DNA from: Atopsyche davidsoni
Lineage: Eukaryota > Arthropoda > Insecta > Trichoptera > Hydrobiosidae
DNA: 64,000 bases
Reading direction: 5' to 3'
Assembly (NCBI GenBank): GCA_022113835.1
Contig: JAILWY010000024.1
Coordinates: forward strand, 6,266,501 to 6,330,500
Of this stretch, positions 55,546 through 64,000 are shown one piece after another; the stretch's first letter is position 1; every line of letters starts with the position of its first letter. Position numbers and translations under genes: made by a program. The notes beneath the pieces are model-generated. The model ran no database searches. It was given only the letters and a program-made list of their open reading frames with translations, and was not told the origin of the DNA.

Positions 55546-57385
55546 AACCAATATACATCATATTAGACATAGACTAGGGTTCGAAGCCCATCTGTCATAT
55601 CATTACCTATAAATGATGACCTATACCTATTAAATATAAATTTACCTATAAATTTTCTGCAACTGCCTTTAGATTCAAATAAATCTTCACTGATTTTGGT
55701 CTCAGAAGTTTGTATAACATTATCCTGTCAATTTTAACATTAGATCCCTACAGATGGCAGGCACCATTCAATCTGAACACTTATGCATTATAAAAATAAA
55801 TGTTAGCTCGCTAGTTAGTATAAAAAGTATAATTAAATTGTAAAAATAAATGACCGATCATTCAAATTTTTCGGATATAACTTAAGATGTCTAACTTAAA
55901 AGTAAATTGATTTTTCGATTCGAGTATCGCAACAAACTGACTGTTGCCCGAAGCTTCCGCGAGATCAATCGATTGATTTTATTATTACGACATGTGTTTG
56001 AAATACAAATAGAAAAGTAGTAGCCTATAAAACAAAAAAAAACTTTAAAAAATGTTAACTAAACATATGTGCAATTATAATCATTTCGTATAAAGATCAA
56101 TATAATTAAGTATTTAAGAAAAATACTTCTAGAAGAGAGGATTTTCAATAAAGCTAATAAAATGTTTTTTGCAAATAAATAAATATTATAGTTTAATTTT
56201 AAAAAAAAAAGCAATTGTCCACTACGGTAATGCGAATATCAATTTAATTTTAGAAAAAATATTGACTATTGTTCTAAATTGTTATTATTTATTGAATTCT
56301 TAGTCGGAAAAATTGGTAGCTTTAAATAAAAACAAAGTCAGAAAACATTTTTTTTTATGAAATTGAATAACGAAAAATCATTAAGTAATCTTCTTAAAAA
56401 TTATAAATACATAATTGAATTATTAAAAAAAATATATTTGAAATGAAATCTTAACTGTGATCACTGAATATCGTGAGTTTTTTTTTAATATTATATTTAT
56501 GTTTTAGCGTATGCATGTTGTTGAGGGACAGGTCCAAGATCAGTTTTAGTCATTCATCTGATGATGACCCGGTGTATAGGGTCGAAACTAGTTAATAAAA
56601 AGTTATTATTTTCATTATATTAGTGTATGCATTTTCAAAAAATATACGTGTGTTTTGAATAGCTAATGCAGCCTCTTCCTGCCTGAAGATGCCGATACAG
56701 CATGTTGGCGAAACTTGCCCTACAATAAATATCAATTTTCAAAAACACTGAACATCTATTTTTATAATATTGCTTAAAAAAGCGTCTAATTGTGTTTTTG
56801 GTGTGCGAAGACCGCTATTATTAAAAAATAACTGACAAGATTACTAAAAAATCAGATACGATAAAAAAATTGATTTCATAGAAGTATTAAAATAATAAAA
56901 TATAAAAGTTTTATGTGTTAATTTGTGTGTGAGTAATTCACCACAAACGCTACGAAACGCTTTGAGTTGCTGATTAGTCCGCGCGGAAATGGTTTCGGTT
57001 AACTGATAAGATTACTAAAAAATTAGATACTGCCAAAAATATAATTAGGTTAAGCATATCGGCGCCCAGTAACAATGCAAATGTCATAACCATTGACGAA
57101 AGATAACATGTATTTTGGTAGTTTTTTTCTCATAACTTTATTGGGAAAAAAACTAAATTATTTTTAAATGAATTAAAGAGTACGCAAACATTTTTTTTGG
57201 TTCAAGTGTCGCCTCAACTGTCGGCTAAGAACATCTTAGATAAGGAGATAAGCTATCCCTCATACTATATATAGGTGCGACAAACATATTTTGTCGCACC
57301 TATAAAAAGTATTTTTGTGATATGAATTTATTTATTTTTGTAATTAATTTTGTAATTCAATTTTGTAATTTAGTTTTTTTTTTAG

Positions 57386-57487
57386 CAGTCAGAAACGCGA
57401 TATTCCTGGAGAAAGCCGGCTTCAGTGCCCCTGAGTGGATATTTGGTGAAAAATGAATGACCCTGGGACTTCGACGTCTTCTGATGG
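57386..57487 (+). other. Putative second exon, cassette C
   Basis: 102 bases between TTTAG and GTGAGT as in A and B, with one visible substitution (CGACAT to CGATAT). The MNDPGTSTSSDG start frame is unchanged. Confidence 0.38.
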
Positions 57488-58463
57488 GTGAGTCATAAAT
57501 GCAAAGTATTCTTAAGGGCCCTCTCTCCGTCATTCGTGTTTTTTGATAAAACTTTTACGACATGAGATTATTTTATTTCTTATAAATTTACATTCAATTC
57601 GAGAAAAATATGCTCTCCTTAGTAAAGTTACGGCATTTGGGAGATCATAAATAAAATTGTTACAATACTCCTAAGCATTTAAAAGGGTTTTTTAAAGTGC
57701 AATTATAAATAAACATATGAACTAATAACAAAGTATGGGGTTTATAATAGTAAAAAAAAATACCTTTGTTTCAAAACAATGGTATGTTTTTACCATTTTT
57801 TCTAATTTATCAACATTTATTTTAATTAATAAAAGATCGTTTTTCAAACAATTAAAAGTAATTTCATACAATTTATAGTTTTTTTTAATATTCTGCTAAA
57901 GTTTTTAATAACAAAAGAAAATGAATACTTAAAAAAGTTTTACCTTGATTTCTACGTTTTGGAGCATTTCAAAGGTTTTGTGAGATCGGAAACTTTGTAT
58001 ATACGAGTAACCTAAAGTATACTAAAATAAAACCGATATCACGTAATTGTAATGCCAGGTCTCTTGTGGACAAAAAGATATGTCCTTTCAGATATCGGAA
58101 TTTTTTAAATTACTACTGTACACTATCCCAAATGATTTTTTTAAACCGTTTAAAAATCTGTGAAGTCAAAATTGCAACTTATTTTGGTGGAAAAGGGACG
58201 CTACTGGATTTGAATGCTTAAAGTCTGTTATTCTGTTCTTATGTCATTTTTATTTCGTATTTATCATCTTTTTAATCGTATCAGCTATTTCTTATAAAGC
58301 TACCTGTTTTCCGGCATACATGTATATATTTAAACGAAATTAAAAAAAAAAGATTAAACCAGAGTAAATTTTTTTCTAAAATATAATGCTAAATATAAAT
58401 ATTTATTCCCATTATCGCGGTGGACAATTATTCTATTATATATTATTCTATACAATTATTATA

Positions 58464-58869
58464 TGTGTCGGGGAAGTAAGTAGAAACACTTGATGGTGGT
58501 TATGACATTTTTATTATTCTCTTGGTATATTGTAATAATTTCGGTATTATGTGCCCCTCTCCGAAGGTCACTAGCTTGACAAATGTGACTCCGCGGATGC
58601 ACAATATTTGAAGGACTCACGTTCAACTTTTACAAATGATCTGAGCTGGGCGAGCAATCTTCTGAGCTCTGCAATACTCAGGTACAAGACCTCCTACGAA
58701 GGATCGGTCCCTACAATAAACATATAGACAGGACATAGTCATAAACGAAATAGATGCACAATGTTATTAAAACTATATGGCAGTGTTTACTTAGGAATAA
58801 CACCGGATACAGAACAATGGCGGCTCTCGTCCTTTGAAATGTAATCTACATGTTGGGAGGTCCATAACA
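58464..58869. mobile_element. LTR-like 406-bp block, copy C
   Basis: Same ends and length as 8606-9011, with minor substitutions (for example CTCGGAAGG to CTCCGAAGG). Shared insertion linking copies A and C. Confidence 0.35.
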
Positions 58870-59482
58870 ATCCCCCCCTTTAAAAAATATTTTTAAAAAT
58901 TCTTGCAATAAATCACAATGAATATTTGTAGAAAATTTTCTCACTAACTGCTCGATTAAAGATTATGAAAAGTGTCGAAGATATTAGTAATTAATAAAAT
59001 AAACAGATTATACCGAACTACCATATAACAAATGAGGTTTAACTTGTCGGCGGCCAGAAACAATGCAAATGTCATTATGATTGACAAAAGACAACATCTA
59101 GTTTTTCCCATGTACCTACTGTGATAGATTTTTACAATAAATTTATTGGAAATAAACATGTTTGTAGGCAAAACTGCTAGCTTTAAATAAAAGCAATCAT
59201 GAAAAACTTACTTTTTATTTAAAAGATTATTTATAACGCCTTTTCATCAATTACTCTCTGTGTAAAATACACCATTGTATGAGCAAAACAATATTATTTT
59301 TTTAATATAAAATATATATTAAATTATTACATATTTAATTCAATCTTAACTAAGATGTTTTTCTTTTTAAATATTATTTTTCATTTGGTGCATTTTGAAA
59401 AACAATTAGTGTATGTTATCGGTTTCTGTCATTTTCACATTGTGATTCTGAACACGTATTTTAATATATACTCGTAGTTATT

Positions 59483-60044
59483 TGGGGCCTAGTTCACATA
59501 ATCGAGATTTTTTGATCATTTTCTTGTCCGTTTTACGAAAAATCCACTGCATCAATCGAAAAAATTTAAATGCAAAAAGTTTGATATGTCTCTTCTTCCG
59601 AATAAAATATATTTTTATTTCTTATAAATTTACTATTAATATGATAAATATGTGTTTTTCCGATTGAAGTGTAGGAATTTGGAGATTCATCTGGTCAATT
59701 TTACAAGAGTCCTAAACATTTAAAAGTTTTTTTTTTAAATTGAAATTAAGATATTTAATATAAACCATGTGCGCCTTATTATTTAAAAAAAAAAAAAAAA
59801 TCTTCAACAAACTTTGGTTTTGAAAAGTCGTCATTTTATCCAATTTTTCAACATCTTCATGATTTTATTTTACCCTTAAAATGAACGTTAATTAAATAAT
59901 AAAAAATAGATAAATATAATTTATAGTTTTTTCAATACTCTGTAAAAAAAATCAACTTTCGATATAGCAAAATAAAGTGACAATTAAATTAATTAGCAAA
60001 ACAAACTAGAAAATGATCAAAAAATCTCTGGACTAGGCCCGAAA
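59483..60044. mobile_element. MITE, copy C
   Basis: Same termini and flanks, 562 bp. The small deletion in copy A is not shared, so that deletion happened after A and C separated. Confidence 0.6.
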
Positions 60045-61744
60045 TAGTTATTAATTGCTTAGTTGACAGGTAAAAGTTTTTTTTTTAAAGATAATGTTCA
60101 TTAAATACTTTGCAGTTCGGATAAAGTCTAATAATCTGGATAGAATGTGATATTTTAGTTATATATTTTTGAAAATTTTGTTTATTTAATTTTGAAAAAA
60201 CTATTTATTTTGATTTAAAAATGTTTGTAAAAAATATCATGTTTAGAGCTGAAACAAGCATGAGCTCATGTACACTCTGTATAACTGAGAGCCCTTCAAT
60301 AGAATCAACGATCTATAACGTAATTTTATCAAGTACCTCTGTAAAAATAATAAATACATACTTGGATCACAGTGATGCATTATTTTTTTTAATATCATTT
60401 ACTTTTGAGTGCATTTTGAAAAAAGCATTTGTGAATCGTTTCGTTCACTCTGTCATTTTATCATTGAAAATAGCCAACGAAGCTCCTTTCCGCCTGAAGA
60501 TGCCGACTTACTATGTTGGCAAAACTATAACTTAAAAAAATCTAGTTGAAATCACTCTGTACAATTATTTTTAAATATTATTCAAATACTTTACCAATAT
60601 ATTTTTCTAGAGCGCAGACAGTTATCATTATTTTTTCAGAATTAATTGATATGATTACAAAAATACCCGATACGATTAAAAAATTGTAACATAGAAATAA
60701 ATATGAAGGTAGTAGCGATATGCAGCATCATCAAACTCTTTAGCCAGTTTGGCTAAAGAGTTTGATGCTTTAGAGACATTGCATGGCTTGAGGTATACTC
60801 TTATAATATATGAATATTTATTTATAAGAGTGTTTCACTTTCTACAGATGTCATGTACGGTAACAAAAGATAGCATGTATGATAAAACATGTCTACGCTT
60901 GAGACATGTCGGGTATATTTGTTTTTCAAACTCCCGATAAACGATTATCTTTTGTGGAATTATTTACGCCGAAAATTAGTGAGAGTTCTTTAATAAAAAA
61001 AAAAAACATTTATTTTAATAAAAATCATATATTTATTAAATAAAATCGCAATTGACTTTTTTTTTTAGAAAAACCATACATTCTTAGCAGCCTTCAATGG
61101 TTTTAATTATTTTTTCGTCCCCTTTTCTTTGGGTTTGAGAAAAACAAATTTCATAATTTTTTGTACAGCTTCCTCTGTTTTCTCAATTTCACGAGTTATA
61201 TATTATTTATATAAAAATAGTTCTTACAGGTGCGGTTTATAATAATCGATGAGACTTTGCTTTCTGATAAGCAGACACTCCTTGATTCTTCACATTCCAA
61301 TGAGCAGGCGTGTTTTATTTTGCACCAAGAGGTTGTTTTGATTTTGAAAAAATATCTAAGATAGTGCATGCATCGAGTAAAGTATTATTATGAAAATATT
61401 TTTGGTTTTTTGTTATAAATATCAGGCAATTGGAAAAACGAAGAGACCAAAAAAAAGGTTGTAATAAGAAGGACCTCGGGGAGAGGGAAGATTACAAATC
61501 GGCTCGATGGAACTGCGAATGTTACGTGTCCAGCATTTGCCTCGTTGTATGTTATTTATGCTAATATGATTTTTCGAGAAAACTAAGTGAAATAGTTTGA
61601 ACGAGTAAATATGATTATAACGTTGAGACTATTAAAAAAATAACGCTCCTTCAATATTAAAATTGGCCACACCAAGCTTAAACATGTCAGGGAATTTTAA
61701 TAATAAACCCTTAAATTGTCACTACCATCTAAATTCATCTACCA
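60045..61744. repeat. Copy C stretch with hairpin and hammerhead-like motif, no gene
   Basis: Counterpart of 10129-11831. Contains the degenerate hammerhead-like motif (60494) and the 18-bp hairpin (about 60729). The 104-codon frame 60221-60535, conserved in A and B, runs straight through the repeat motif and is probably not a protein. Confidence 0.45.
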
Positions 61745-62485
61745 TCAAATTTCTATGCGATGCGATCTGTTTGCGAGGCTTACATCTAAGCCGAATCGAC
61801 AAGCTAGGTCTTAAGGAATCATGATAATAATATAATATCTGGTTGGATTACGTTGTTATCTCTGCCTAATTCTTGCCAATTTCTGCGCTGCACTGCGGTC
61901 ATCTTTTCTAATATTAGATAGATCAGATCTACATGACCGCTCAATTTTAACTGTTATAATGTAGCCACACACTTGCGAACGGTATATGAGAATATCGATA
62001 TTTCCTCCACGGTACCAGTTATCTTTCTTGGAATTCATTTAACTTGTTCTATTTGGTCTGCCACTAGTGCGTGTAGGTTTCCAAATCTACGTTCTAGCGT
62101 TTTCATTATTGTTGACGGATCACAGCAGGCAGACAACAGAGCCACAACTGAGTCTCTGGCTGCTCCCTCAAAACACGTCTGTAGTCGAGAAATATTCTCG
62201 CGTGGTGTATATTTATACAACAACGATGTTTCTTGGTAGGCGGTATTAAACGCCAACCATTCCGAAGTTAACCCACAGAAAGTAGGTAAATCCCGATCGA
62301 CAGCTGTTCGCAATGTCGCTGCGGTAACATTTTCTGTATTATTTGCGCGAGTGCGTTTATTGCGTTATAAGTATCTTTACTAGACGAAGTATTTTGATCG
62401 ACTACTTGAGTGGTGATCAGGGGTGGCGCCAAGGGGTCTTCATCTGGCTGTATTGGCATTGGTGGAGACACGGTTCGGCGACTTT
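61745..62485 (-). pseudogene. BEL/Pao gag fragment, copy C
   Basis: Copy-2 counterpart of 11832-12570, with identical breaks (frames 62471-62268, 62313-62035, 62038-61856). Confidence 0.8.
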
Positions 62486-62489
62486 CGGA

Positions 62490-64000
62490 GGTTTTCTTTT
62501 TGGTTGCCTCAGCCCATATGCTTGCCGCGTATGTGATTAAAGGCTCAACAGCTCCACTTAGAGTGTTTTCATCACGTCAGGAGAGCATCCCCATGTGGGT
62601 TTCGTTGCTCTTACGATCATTTGGGTTATCGTAGCGGCTTTCTTACACACGTTGTCGATATGGCGAGACCAATTAAATTTTTTATCTATTGTCAGCCCTA
62701 GGATTTTGAAATGATCGACTAGGGTGAGAATTTTGCCATTCATCATGATTTTAGGGGTACGTTCTCTCTGGCGGGTTATCAGCATCGCGTTCGTTTTATG
62801 CTCTGAGAACTCTTATTTCACTTTTTTACCCCTGTTGGCGATGGAAAGCTAGGTATATCCTCGGAGGAGGCTCTAGCTCACCTTTTTTCCTCTTCGGCTT
62901 TAGCTTACGAATTTGCCAATGTTCATAAGCAATCAGTGGACTGTATTATCATTAATTTTAAACAATTTATTCGTATTAACTTTTATTCAAGCTTCATTAC
63001 AAACATTGACTACAATTTAACATTTATCTGATATTAAAACAAGTTACACTTAACACTTTATTATAACTTTGAACCGATAACCGGGTCGTTTAATTTAACA
63101 CTTCACTTTTCTACGACAGACACGCGATCCTGCATAGGTATGTCGGAGTATCATTGTTTCCGGGCATAGTCACCCCGTGGAGTCAAACTGAGTACTGCCC
63201 GCCTTGAGGAGCTGGGGGTTTTTATACCCTATTTTCGAACGCGGATGCGCTTTGGACAAAGAAAAACAGATTAGGTTATTCCGTGTGTTTCTCCGGACTC
63301 TGGGAACGATCATAATGTTACCCGAGCCAGGTGGGTTTGGAATGCGGCCATAAACCTTTTCCCGGGCGGTTCCTTTATTTCGCGAAGTCATAAAGGGTAC
63401 GCGACGATTTCTTAAGTGCAATAATCATAAAAAATTCCTCCGGCCATGTGGTCCGTGGGAGCGGAGGCCGTGGTCGAGGCGTCGGTCCGGCGGCCGTTTA
63501 TAACAAATCATTTTTAAAACTATATCTTTATTATTTTTATTCTAAAAGAATTTAAACTATGATCGCATTGCCAACAACCCCAGTTAACTATGCGCTGGAG
63601 AGCAGCCGATGTCAGCGACTCGGCATCTTCAATAGTATTGGCCGATACTATTAGGAGAACATCATCAGCAAAGGCCTGTACGAAGCAGTGTTCTCTGAAA
63701 TCTATACTGAGCTGGTCGTCCAGTTTTATATTCCAGAAAGTTGGACCACATGTAGAACTTTGGATACACCCTTTAGTAGTCGTCTTGCAGCTTGTAGTTC
63801 CAGCATGGCTGATTTGCATTGTTCTATTGGACAGATAGCTACTGACGAGTTTAAATAAGTTGCACGAATATTGCTTTGCTGCTAGTTGGTGTAGCAAGAA
63901 TGGCCACCATGCATTGTCAAAAGCTCTTTTGATGTCTAAAGAAACAGCAATATTTAATAATTTCATTTTCTTATTATTTTTAATTTTGTCTGTCGCTTTG
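62490..64000 (-). mobile_element. R1-clade LINE with LTR-like insertion, copy C (cut by window end)
   Basis: RT C-terminal fragment 62785-62558, LTR-like insertion about 62815-63575, and RT core 63966-63520 with AFDNAWW and FADDVLLIV. Base-for-base close to copy A, with the same insertion point. The rest lies outside the window. Confidence 0.85.

Larger units (their letters stand above)
48280..64000. repeat. Segmental duplication, copy 2
   Basis: Direct repeat of 1-14085, in the same order and orientation. Differences visible by eye: a 612-bp SINE pair at 49129-49740, a 1.4-kb insertion at 54135-55545, absence of the sequence found at 1628-2440 of copy 1, and a different stretch near 50070-50215. 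The R1 reverse transcriptase runs off the window end. Confidence 0.9.

Overview
The window looks like an AT-rich arthropod (probably insect) nuclear genome. The evidence is R1-clade LINE pieces with CCHC gag and an FADD reverse transcriptase, a BEL/Pao gag, a decayed Tc1-like element, hAT-type termini, a tRNA-derived SINE pair, canonical GT/AG splice sites and metazoan-style start context. There is no operon structure and nothing prokaryotic in the layout.

The one clearly intact protein gene is a single-exon 9.9-kb ORF at 26053-35970 (+), 3305 residues. It has three parts: an N-terminal PD-(D/E)XK-type endonuclease-like domain (Cap4/DUF4297-like signature, residues about 14-90), a NACHT-type STAND NTPase (Walker A 767-775, Walker B 869-875), and a very long ankyrin array (about 1208-3305). 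From residue 1379 the array is 28 consecutive 204-bp units without a single indel. This nuclease-STAND-repeat order is the order of bacterial antiviral STAND (Avs-type) proteins and is the best candidate here for a little-described innate immune sensor/effector.

Layout. 1-14085 and 48280-64000 are two direct copies of one segmental duplication that runs past both window edges. Each copy carries hAT termini, a promoter/exon cassette (A at 4.8-7.6 kb, C at 53.1-57.5 kb), a MITE, perfect hairpins, hammerhead-like motifs, and a nested R1 / LTR-like / BEL gag composite. A third, older partial copy (B, 16.0-22.7 kb) lies between copy 1 and the large gene, followed by a longer R1 remnant (22.7-25.2 kb). 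36-40 kb holds several short coding-like exon candidates from an unrecognised gene or pseudogene. 40-48 kb is dispersed repeats and a dead Tc1 element. 49.1-49.7 kb holds a SINE pair in inverted orientation between target-site duplications.

No pathway links the genes. The picture is one large STAND gene in a repeat-rich, repeatedly duplicated neighbourhood, a setting that favours copy-number change and unequal exchange.
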